This document shows, piece after piece, positions 27,581 to 38,700 of a stretch of 64,000 bases of DNA; position 1 is the stretch's first letter; every line of letters begins with the position of its first letter. Where the stretch lies: positions 124,001 through 188,000 of the forward strand of contig NW_001799016.1 of NCBI RefSeq assembly GCF_000165425.1, read 5' to 3'. Source of the DNA: Paramecium tetraurelia. Its lineage: Eukaryota; Ciliophora; Oligohymenophorea; Peniculida; Parameciidae. The notes beneath the pieces were generated by a model. The model was not told where the DNA came from. It did no database searches and saw only the letters and a program-made list of their open reading frames with translations. A program made the translations under genes and the position numbers.

Positions 27581-28811
27581 ATGTCAGAGAGTGTTCAACA
27601 GGAACCCTAATAATAATCCTCATCATCTAAATAACCAGAAGAGTCTAATTCGGATGAAAAGATTACTAGTGCATGGGAGAAATCATAAAAGGAATTAATA
27701 AATTCACATTAAAATAAATTTGATGCATTTAAGGCTATGGCAGATTAGAGTGGAACAATAGATGAAAGTCACTTTACAATAGGAGGGGAATAGAAATCAG
27801 AAATATTTAAAAGATTTGATGCTGATCATGATGGAAAAATTAATTAACAAGAATGGAATTAGGGTTGGAATAATCTTGATGTATAAGTGTTAGAAACGTA
27901 ACATAAAGTTGCAATTGCATAACAAAAAATGTAAATTTTAGATGCTTTAGAAGCAAAAGTAGAACCTGGTTTAAACTTAAGTTAAAAAAGTTCAATTATG
28001 ATAGATAGATTTAAAAACTCATCAAATTTGGGTGATTTAAATGATTTATTCAATAAGAAATCTCCATTTTAAGACCACTAGGAATATTCAGAGAGTAGTA
28101 ATTATGACATTAGGTAAAAAGGTAGTAACAGACCTTTGGATCAATTATTATAACAATTTAAAACACCGAATAAAACGGATATTTTATTTGATTCAGGTAG
28201 TGGATAAGGATCAGGTCAATATTTAGGTAGTAATAAGCAAACCTAAAAATTTGGATTTGTTTAAGGAAGTGCTTCTCCAGCATTTAATCCCACAACATTA
28301 AAGAATGAAAATTAATACAACTCGAAAGTTCATTAACAAATGAATATTAATATTGATATTAAGGAAAAAAATAAATCTAATAAAAGAAGAGAAGAATTAG
28401 CTAGCTACATGGGTAAATTGGGTTTGGGAGGAAATGACTCAATTTCAAGACCTTCCATAAGTTCTGAGCAACCAAATTCAAGTAAAAATGAATAATTATC
28501 ATTTAGATGTTTTCGAGAGAATGAAAGTTTATGTAAGTAACATTGGATAGTAAAATTTCAAGAATTAACCATAATCTGGACTAAATGAACTTACTAATGA
28601 TAACTAATTCATTACTAGCACATTCAAATAGCAATTAAAATAATATAGAAGAGAGAGAGGTGTAGAATAAGTAGACAATCAAGCTGGCAAATTCTCAAAG
28701 CATTCCAGCTTCTTGGAGAATCCATTATTGCAGGATTAATCTTTAAAAAGTTTTCATTTAAAACTTATGCACTCTTAAGGCGCATTGAACTATAAGAATA
28801 CTAGAATTTGA
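27581..28811 (+). CDS. Gln-rich EF-hand protein
   Basis: Encodes 401 residues with one 25-nt intron (28482-28506). A single clear EF-hand lies at residues 75-95: FKRFDADHDGKINQQEW, with Asp, Asp, Asp, a central Gly and a closing Glu in the 12-residue loop, so calcium binding is expected. A second, weaker helix-loop region just upstream (FKAMADQSGTIDESHF) may be its partner. The rest is long, Gln/Ser/Asn-rich and probably disordered, with DNDLF-type short motifs absent and no membrane segment. Splicing is needed to reach the C-terminal exon (FERMKVYVSNIGQQ onward). Possibly a calcium-responsive scaffold; the partner is unknown. Confidence 0.8.
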
Positions 28812-29148
28812 TAAATTGAGATATTTATATAGTAATAGAATTAAATAATATAATCATCTGTTAAATTGAATACTAAATTCTCATAATGCAACTATTTTTA
28901 TGAGTTAATTAATACTGCAATTGATATCTTTTCTTTAAGTTTAACACACTTGTAAAAAAATTTGAATATTAAAGTTCCTAATTTTACAACTAATGCAAAT
29001 TCAAACTCATTTTTAATAAAATATTGATGAATTTCAAGTGGGAATACTTTTTTTTAAAATGGGAAACCTAAATAGATGTTGAGAATTGGGGAGTATAATA
29101 ATAAAAAAAAATTTAATAAATATTTTGATTATGATATGAATTTGATAA
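28812..29148. other. Convergent intergenic region
   Basis: 337 bp between the ends of two genes that point at each other. AT-rich; nothing coding or repetitive stands out. Confidence 0.6.
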
Positions 29149-30798
29149 TCAATACTTTTTTTTCTTATGATCTCTTGATCTGCTTCTACTTCGACTTCTC
29201 TTTTTAAGCTTTGATTTTTTATCTTTTCGTTCCTTACTTTTTTTCCCTATTATAATTTGAATTATGATACTTGATATTCTTTTTTCATCAGAGGAACTTC
29301 GATCTCTATCCTTCTTCTTTTTATGCTTTTTAGAACGACTTGATGATTTCTTTTCTTTGTCTTATTTTTCAGTTCCTTTTTAAACCATTTATAATAAGGC
29401 TTCCGCCATTTTGGTCTGCTTTTAACTATATTTCTATAGAAATGGATGTGGATACTACACCTTTCCTGTCAATCCAGGTATTTTACCCACATTCATCTTA
29501 TTCCAATTCATTTCCATTTATTATTATTATACCAATGATGCTATGGTTTCATTTAATAAGGCATGTTATGCCTAATTTAGTTGAATCTTTTGGGAAGGGA
29601 TGTTCTGGTTGCTAGGGGAACGACTGGGTGATTTTTTTGGTTGTTCTTTGATTGGACTTGCATTGACAGGAGCTTTAATTAATTGTAATTAATTGAATAT
29701 ACAAATTATTTGATTGTAATCCCATTCTATCTCTTCGTTCTTTGGAGTAGGTTCTTATTAAGGTTGGGGCACCGGTTCTTATTCTTCGTCGTTTTATTTG
29801 ATTTATTCAAACAATAGACATATACGTTGACCAATATCCTGATAAATAAAATTAATAATAGGATCATTACAGCTGGAACTTCTTAACAATCTTTACTCCT
29901 GATTACTAGATCGCCAGTTTTTGGATTAATGGTGTCTTACAATTTGGCAAAATCTACAGTACCCTTCCTTAACCATTCAATTGAAAAATTATCAGCCAAT
30001 TGAATAGTGGATGTACCACACCATTACCATTTGGGATCTCGAGGCACTTGTATATTCTTCATCTTAGCACAACCTAAAAACTTTTCAACACGATTAGCAA
30101 TAAAAATCAAAATGACTTTTTTGTTATTAAATTAATCCATAAGAGTCCCAAAGTTACGACGAGTAGTAGCCCAAACATCGTGAGTTTTGGCCAAAATCAC
30201 ATTCTGCTCGGTGTTACTCTTAACAATAAAGAAAACAGCATTTTTAATTTATTATTCCAACTCTGTGTTGGAAATCTCAGTTTATTACTTGATAGTCTAA
30301 ACTTGATAATTGACATATTTAAATGGACATTATTGTAGCTCATTAAAGAAACACTTCGTAACTTTGATAAATTGTTCTTCACATCCTTGGCATATCCTCC
30401 TCTAACAACAAGGGGTCTAAGATGCACTTCTCGCAGATAGGCATGACTCACACAACGATTGGCCCTACTGGTATGGTTGTCTCACCACTATCACGGTTTA
30501 TTTATTTCTCACCTAAACAACCATTACTTTAATTATTCTACTTTATCAGCTAATCCTAATGGTTTTTCTTATCCACCATTCTATTCCAATTCTCCATAGA
30601 TAACTAACTCTTCAAAATTTTAGTTGGACTATCCTTTCTAAGGCTAAGGCATTTCTAGATTTGATTTTTAAATTGATTACTTAGAAAATCCTTTATTTTT
30701 TGTCGTAAATCTTTTAATTGCACATTCACTCCTTATATTGGAATTTTATATGTTTGTGCCTCGTGTTTCATTTTAAAATACACGATGTTCTCAGCCAT
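29149..30798 (-). CDS. RING-like + YTH + RS-rich protein (m6A reader fused to an RBBP6/MPE1-like scaffold)
   Basis: 501 residues with introns at 30655-30680, 30481-30512, 29839-29870, 29673-29702 and 29247-29270. Order of parts: N-terminal beta-grasp-like stretch (VYFKMKHEAQTYKIPIQG, then LKDLRQKIKDFL), possibly DWNN; a zinc-binding region CESC...PCCQRRICQGC...C...CPF with the CC pair typical of RBBP6/MPE1 RINGs; a YTH domain (FFIVKSNTEQNVILAKTHDVWATT, FIFIANRVEKFLGCAKM, NFSIEWL, ending DIGQRICLLF) with a Trp at the first cage position; and a Lys/Arg/Ser tail (KKRSRSRSRSRDHKKKK). YTH domains bind m6A RNA; RBBP6/MPE1 belong to the 3'-end processing machinery. A combined role is inferred. The second intron would end in GAG rather than TAG; a 25-nt alternative (30488-30512) breaks the frame. 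Confidence 0.8.
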
Positions 30799-30939
30799 TA
30801 AGATTTTTTAATTATTTAAAATAATTATTCTTTTAATATAAGACAAATTTTACATACATACAATTTTATATTATATAGATTGAGTGATTTTCTATTTTAA
30901 TACTCAAGAGACTCTTGAATTCAGAGAATATATATTATT

Positions 30940-31752
30940 TCAAAATTTTGTCAATAAAAATTAAGCAATCAGAATTTAGATTTCAAACATCATCTCAGAA
31001 AATGGTTTCTCTTCTTTAATTGATTTTGGTACTTATTTCTCAAGATTATCAAAACCTTAACTTGAGAACTATTAGAAACAATTTATTTGACGTATTTCTT
31101 ATTCATTCATATTTCCTAGTACATTAATCAAATCAAACATTGAGTCCTTTATCTAAAAATTAATATTAAGTAGTTACAGGCTTTTTATATCTATTTTTGA
31201 TCCTGTCTTTTAACCATGTCAAGTTCGAGATGGCTTTATCTTCATTCAGTGCATATCTAATGTTGGGAGGGCAAAATAACTTAGATTTTATGTATTAAAT
31301 ACTTATGTTTTAATATCAAAATATCTTTAAATAAGTACTATTTCGATATCACAGAGTGTTTATGTTCCAATGATAATTCTGTTCTACTTGTATTCTTGTT
31401 TTAGTTTTTGAGTAGATTGATCATGGAAATAGGAAGCCAACGAATTTGCAACTGGTGGTATGTATACTTTTTATTCATTCACACAAAACTGATTAGAATT
31501 GTTAAATTAGAAGCTTGGCATAGACAATCCTTACAGAAATGAAGGAATTTATATGTTATCTTTATAAACAGAATCAGCTAATTAATATTTGGTAAGTTTA
31601 CTTGAATTCCTCATCTGGAGTTGTGGAATTGAAGTATTTGGAAACTCCATTAAAGGGGCAGGTGGGAAATTATATACGAAATAAGGATAGTTGGATGCTT
31701 AATTTTGCTGTTCCTTTGATTACGTCGATATATCAATACAATCACTCAACAT
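30940..31752 (-). CDS. Conserved-looking protein of unknown function
   Basis: Encodes 246 residues with three introns (31578-31601, 31280-31302, 31153-31177); the joined frame is exact. The N-terminal half is Pro/Phe/Asn-rich (YPYFVYNFPPAPLMEFP). The middle is well structured: VYIPPVANSLASYFHDQ, RIIIGTQTLCDIEIVLI, LFCPPNIRYALNEDKAISN. The C-terminal part is helical and charged. No signal peptide, no membrane segment. I do not recognise the family. It lies 141 bp upstream of the RING-YTH gene on the same strand. The middle intron ends in AAG, so that junction is the least sure. Confidence 0.65.
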
Positions 31753-32106
31753 AATTTATAATTATAATTATTAAATAGTGTACAACGCAGAATCTCAGTT
31801 TAAATATGCACATTAATTCTATATACATATCATATAGATGCATTTTTTTATCCACAAAACATCCCCAAAATCATCACCCTTTTTTCACAGTTCAAAATAT
31901 CAATCATTTAATTCAATATCTTGATCTCAGCAATATTAACATTAAAAATGCTTCATTTAATGTTTTTGTGAAATTTCGAAGAGATCTCTCTAAATAGTAC
32001 ACAATTAGGTAGGTGAATTGATGAATCACTTTTATAGATTTATTGTTTAACATTATTCCACATTTTATTGATCAAGTTATTACAAATACTATGTCTTAAT
32101 AAAATT
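31753..32106. promoter_or_regulatory. Divergent intergenic region
   Basis: Lies upstream of the minus-strand gene ending at 30940. Very AT-rich. A 63-codon standard-code frame from 31806 has no motif and no coding-like composition and is not called. No promoter element recognisable. Confidence 0.4.
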
Positions 32107-32760
32107 ATGAATTTGTTTAATTCATCCTCATTTTGTGTATCGTTATTTTAATATGATGATTACTTTTCTTTTTACTATGAATAAATACATTATTTATGTT
32201 AACAACACAATTTAATTATCATGCTATTATAATTTAAGATATATCGAACATTTATCAAATAAAAGTTATCTACCTGAAAATCAATGTTGTTTAACAGATG
32301 CAATAAAACATATATTTATTAAATCTATAATTAATAATATTTCATATTGTAAATAGCAATATATAGAATTAATCAACACAGTTTATTCATTTTATGTTTT
32401 TTAATCCTATTTTGGCAAAAATAAGTTTCATTTAGCCTTCATTTCTAATTAATTTTGATCTATAGAATTGGCATTGAATTAAATAGATAGTTCATTATTT
32501 ATATTATATTATTAATACAACATGTTTTAGTCCTATATATTATCTTTTTATTAGCTGTTTTCACAAGTTCTCTGAATTTTAATGAATATTTATGTAAATA
32601 ATCAACATGAATTTGGAACTATAATTGTAAAGAATTTTGTATAGGAATAATAAATTTACAATTTGAACAATATTTAATTTATCAATCATTCTATAATTGA
32701 ATTATTTGACAAAAAAAGAAGATGCCAATTGATGAAAGATTTTTAATATTATATAAAATT
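32107..32760 (+). pseudogene. Possible decayed gene upstream of VPS13
   Basis: Coding-like translation continues for about 200 codons, but in two frames and with in-frame TGA codons near 32455 and 32570. An ATG at 32107 opens MNLFNSSSFCVSLFQYDDYF; a frame change near 32230 leads to LRYIEHLSNKSYLPENQCC, and later to HEFGTIIVKNFVQEQQIYN. No 18-33 nt intron repairs these breaks. It could be an old gene relic or chance open sequence in AT-rich DNA; the residue mix (Leu, Gln, Tyr, Lys, balanced charge) leans toward a relic. No family recognised. Confidence 0.3.
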
Positions 32761-32767
32761 AATAATA

Positions 32768-35700
32768 ATGTTTGAAAAATAACTCGAAAAAATATTGAAT
32801 TGGGTTTTGGGAAAATTTATCGATGGATTTGACGCATAAAACCTTCATATTGGAATATGGAGTGGAGAAGTTACCATATAAAATGTTGCATTGAAACCTG
32901 ATATCATTAAAATGCTTGAATTACCTATCAAACTGTGTTTTAGCCATGTAGGAAAATTGAAGCTAAATGTAATGTATAATTTAATTTCCTTTAGGTACCA
33001 TGGAAATCTTTAACTAGTTCGCCAGTTGAAGTTGTTTTATCTGATTTATATCTGATAATTTCTTTAGATCATCCAGATCACTGGTAATTTATGGATTACT
33101 CAGGTTTCATAAAGAAAATGGAGATTCTTGAAAAATTTAAGGAATAAATAGTTAAAAGCATTTCAGAAAATTCAAAGTAGTAAAATGATAAGGATGATGG
33201 GTATTTCATGAAGGTAGTGTTTAAAATAATTGATAATATATAATTAAGCGTAACGAATATACATATAAGATTTGAGGATACAATAAGGAATGAATTTGCA
33301 TGGGGAATATCACTAAAATCAGTAGAGACCTTCACCTGCAATTCAGAATGGAAAAAACAATACTTCGATAGAACAAAAGAAGAGAATGTATATTAAAAGA
33401 ATTAATTATATAGAAAAAAGTGCCTCTATAAAAATTGTTAACATTAATTAATATTGGAGTATACTGGAATTAATAAGAAAAAGAGTTATTCAATTCCTTA
33501 GAGAAGGATGAAATATTAAAAAAGATGGCAGAATTAGTAATATCTCAATAAGATCCAAAAGATCATCCAAAGTTTGCTTAATTTATGTTATTACTTAATG
33601 CTTCAGGTAGATATTATTAGAATACATCTGGCAAATTTGATTCTCCTGAATACTCATTTACCCTTGAATTGAATACAATTGATTTGGCAATAGAAAATTC
33701 ATAACTCTAATAGTTGATAAAAATGGCAGAACTATTCTCATTATATTAAAATAGATTAAATAAATAGAAGAAATAGAAGTTATTGTTGACAAAGCAATAA
33801 ATTGAAGATTAAATATTAATCTTTTAAAATTTATATGAAAAAATATTAAGAAGTTCTGAGCAAACAAATAAGGCCTTGACAAAGAATGAAAATGATCTTT
33901 TTGAACAATCTGTTAGTAATTTAAGTATTGATATTCTGTGTGAATCTGCAAGAGAGATAATAAAAGTAGTTGAAAAAGAAAGAGCAATAAAGGAAGCTGA
34001 GGATAAAAAGAAAAAGAAAGGAGGTTGGTTTAGTTGGGGTTCAAAAAAGGATAATACCTTAATAGATGAATAAGAAAAGGATGAACTATTTAAGTTTATT
34101 GATAAATTAGCTGATTTCCCAGACGTAAAGGATTTGAAAAGACCACCAGAGTATGTTAAATTTGCAGCTAAATTCTCTTTAAAGTCTGGAACAATTCATG
34201 TGTTGAAATAGTTTGAAGCAAAAAGAGAAGGAGTACAATTAAAATATTTTGGATTTGAAGGTTAGTTAGAAATTAAAGAAAGTGGAATGATTCTAAATTT
34301 AGGATTAAATAATATTGGAATTGATCTTGTAACTGAGCCGATTATAAATAATGTAGTGATGTACTCTCAACAAACTAGAAAAGTATTCGTCGAGTAAGTG
34401 AACAAATAGAAATTTATAGATTTTACTTTTGAAACCAATCCAGTACATCATAAAGGAGTAGATAAATATATCAAATTAGAAACAGGATCTCTTAAATTGG
34501 TATTTAATCCAATCATTTTGGTTCGAATTCAATAATTTATTGATTTTTAAATAAAGGATGAAACATTGAAAAATGCAGCTTGGGATTAAGTAGAGTATGC
34601 TTAAGATTTAGCAGTCAATTAAATGGCTAAAACACAATTATCATCATCTATTTTATTTGTGGATGTGAAGGTAAAATCCACGATAGTTTTGGTTCCAATC
34701 CCTGATACAAATGAAAATTGGTTATTGAATTTAGGAGATATTTCGATTGTTACTCCAAATATGAATGAAATTAATTATGATAAGTTTGAGATTACATTAC
34801 AAGATTTCACATTTAAGCATTATAAATCATTTTAAGAGTGCTAGAAATCTATCACTAATGGAGCATACTTAAATAATATTGATGATTCTTTTAGTGTAAT
34901 TTAAAATATCAAAGTGTCTATTATTGCCAAACTTTTGAGAGGCAGTTCAAAACCTCCCAAGGAATTGGCATAAATTTCAGTGGATGGTGTGCTTCCTTAA
35001 TTGAATGTCTTTGTCAATCCATTAATATATAATCGAATCATCAAGGTGGGTGATTGTTTTATTGCACCAATTACAGAACCTGAAGAGGCAATGCTTAGAT
35101 AATCTAGATTGACTATTGAGAAGGCCTAAACTGAAAGAACTGCTTTGGTTGAGACAGCTACTAAAGTTGGTAAGATTTGGAAAAGGGGGTAATAGTTGAA
35201 ATGGTCTTAATATACTGGAGTATTAAGTGGGGGTTACATCTATCTATTTGCTAAGCCTAAGGACGAATAGGCAGAATCCTTCTTTTGGGTTAGGAATAGT
35301 GATTTCGAAGATGTGCCCTAAGAGGAAGCAGGGATGAGTAATGCATTCTATATAAAGAATAAATATGGAGACACATTAGTAGCATTTGATAAACAAAAGA
35401 TGGCCAATGATTGGAAGGAGGCCATTGAAGAAATGAGAACATAATTGAAGGCTGAGAAAAATATTGAACATGTACATACACATAGTAATACAAGTATGAG
35501 TAAAGAGAGTCGACCATTAAATTTGAAATTTGAATTATCTGGATTCTGTTTACATTTACAAGACGAAAAATTAAGTGATTGGTTATAAGTAGTAATTAGT
35601 GGTTTGAGTGCTGGTACATCAATACTAGATGGATCGATCGATTTGGATTTGAAATTAAGAGATCTTTACGTAATAGATAGTGTGTAAAATTATTTGAATC

Positions 35701-38700
35701 CATTATTTAAGTATATTGTGAAATCGGATCCAGATCCAGAATCAAACGAATTAATAAACATTAATGTTCAATAGATTAATAAAAAGGATAAGAGATACAA
35801 TAAAAAGAATCTGATCGTCTAAGTTACTTTTGGTACTTTATGTTTAATTGCCAAACCTTTAGTAATTGCGAGACTACTCTTATTTGTTACTCCAGCAGAT
35901 TAATAGAATTAGATGAAAGGTTATGAAGAAATGGATCAAGCAAAGAGGAAGATAGAGTAGACCAAAAAGGAATTAGAAGGTGCAGCATAGACTGTGAAAT
36001 TAGATAAAATGTAAGACGTAATTTTGATGGATGTCAATGTTAAAATAAGAAGTATAAATGCTATTTTAGTACACAGATTCACTATTTTACCATTGGCTGA
36101 AATCAAGATAGAGAACACTGAAATAGGACTCATTAAATATGTTGATGAATTACAATTGAATGGCACATTGGGGAATCTACAACTTTTTGATCTAACCAAT
36201 TATCCAAACACTCTTAGTTAGGAATCTGAATATGATCAAATCTAACCTAAATAAATGGTTGGAGTCAAACTACAATAATAGTCATTATTAAAAATGAATT
36301 TAACCTTGTTCTCAGATGGCTCATCCAAGATATTTAATAATGTTAATATCATCATCGATGTAGAAATGAGTTAATTAATTATACATGTAATGATGTAACC
36401 AGTCTTGAGATTATTAGATTACACTCTCTAATAATTGCTTTACGCTCTACAAAATCCAAAGTAAACCATATCTCCCAATTCAAATTTAATCTAATTAGAA
36501 GAAGAATCTATCGAATAATATTAATATTAAAGAACCCAATATGCTAGATAAACTATCAAATTGTCAGAGGAAGAAGCATCTGTCCTATAAAAATTATTAA
36601 AAAATCCACCAGGAATGAAATTAAATGTTAAAATTCACAATCCTTAAGTGATACTTAAACCAAACTAAAATTCAAATTCCGCTATGATCATTGATTTGGG
36701 AACCATATTTGTATCAAATAAAAGAATCTAAGAAACAAACAGAGTAATTGGTTAAGGATCCGAACCTGTTTGGGTAGAATAATTTATATTAAATATGAAG
36801 GATATCTAAATTTATTAATAAAACGAATAAACTAAAAGGGAATTCAGTTTACCATTTGATTTTAATATAAACGTTGAAATATTTACACTTGCTGAGAAAT
36901 ATGCTTTGAATTATCCTAAATTGAAATTTGATGAATAATTAAAGATCAATTGTTTTGTTGCTCCAATGATTTTGTAAATGACCCATTCTGACTACATGTT
37001 CTTAATGAAATGTCTATTTCACAATATTGCATATGATGATGGATTTGATAACATGATAAGAATTAACAATCCGGAATATTTTAAAGCCTTCTTTGCATAA
37101 TAGGATTTGTAATAGATTAAATTAAAAGAAATGCTTAGATAGTAAAATGAGAATCCATAAATCAATTTCTAATTAGATATCGAGAACTTTACTATATTTT
37201 TACTAAAAGATATTTAACCAAAACCAACTCCCTTTTAAAGAATGACTTTGATTTTAATGAGAATAACATTTTAAAAGTGTAATAATGGATCAATGAAAGT
37301 CAATCTATTGATAAGAGATATGGAGGGCAGCATGTTTTAAGGGGATTAATCCTTACAAGAATTTCATGAATTGCCTTTTATTGGTAATATGAATTTTCAT
37401 TAAAAATATACTTATGAACAAGTAACCAATTTAAATGGTTTAGTAAGAGGAAAACAAGGAGCATAAAGTAATGCAGATCAATCAATGATTTTGGCAAGTA
37501 CTGGTTAACTTAGTTAAAGGACGAAGAGAGATTAAATTTTTAGGTTTGAGGATGCCTTTGAATAATAGAATGATGGCAATATTCAATACAAATTGATGTT
37601 TTCATTAATAATGAATCTTAACGGAGATAAATTAATTAATGTTGAATTGTCTGATTTTAAGTTGTAATTACATGCTGGCCCTCTATTTGAAGTACTTTAA
37701 TTAATAGCTATGGATGATCCAGACTTAAATGCAAAACCAGGAAAATTTGTTAATATTTAATTATAATAATAACTATAATAGTAATAATAATAGTATGGGG
37801 TATTGTAAATAAAAGTAAACTTAAGGAATGTAATCACTTGTGTCCCATCGTAAGTTGAATCTAATGTCTTAGCTATTCGTGGGATATTTGAGATTACTTT
37901 GAAAATGTATCCATAAAGAACTTAGAAATAAGTTTAAGCAGAAATTATGGAAAAGAATATCCCAGAAAAAGATTGGAACAAATTGAATATTGTTATGTCA
38001 ATAAATGCTAAATTATAAAGGATAGAAATCTTCCTATGTAAAAGCTATGATTTAGGAAAGAAGGATGATTTTAAGTAAGTTAAAAAAAGAGAAATTTTGT
38101 AACCTGCTGACATTGAAGTAACGATAATCAAGGCCGCTGTGTACTATGCAAATTCAACAGAGTTTGGAGATGATATTGATATTGTTTGTAGAATCACTCC
38201 AATCAATTTAAAAGTTTCCTTTAAAGACTTACTCACTATCCAAACTGGTTTAACATATTAACTGAGCTAGATGCCAAAATAAATCCCTGCCGCTAATAAT
38301 GAGCAAATGAAAAATAATGAATTGTCTAAATTGGACACTTCTCATCTTGATAAAATATCAATGAATTCAATGAGAATAGATTTGGAAATTGAAAAAACAA
38401 AAGTAGTAGTATTAAATGATATGGGCAACACCTTTGCTCCATTATTCGATTTATAAGTAGATCTAATCAAAATTCTATTACAAAAGAAACCTATTCTTAC
38501 TGAAATTAGTATTTTAATCCCCTTTGAGTTTAAGAATTTTAATCCTCTTACCTCTAAATGGGAACCAATCATTGAGAAAATAGAATTTCAAATAATTTAC
38601 TTATCTAGTTTGTTGGGTGAAACTAAAAACCTAATCACAATAGAACAATTAAAGGAGGATGCATCTTTTAATCTTAATATATCTTCAATCTGTATTTAGA

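Noticed and set aside
30385-30450. A frame break in a CCCC run of the RING-like region
   Set aside because: Another frame reads through the whole zinc region without a break once the upstream intron is placed; no indel is needed.
33380-33425. Frameshift in an A-run near the VPS13 N-terminus
   Set aside because: A normal 26-nt intron (33388-33413) accounts for it and gives the family sequence on both sides.
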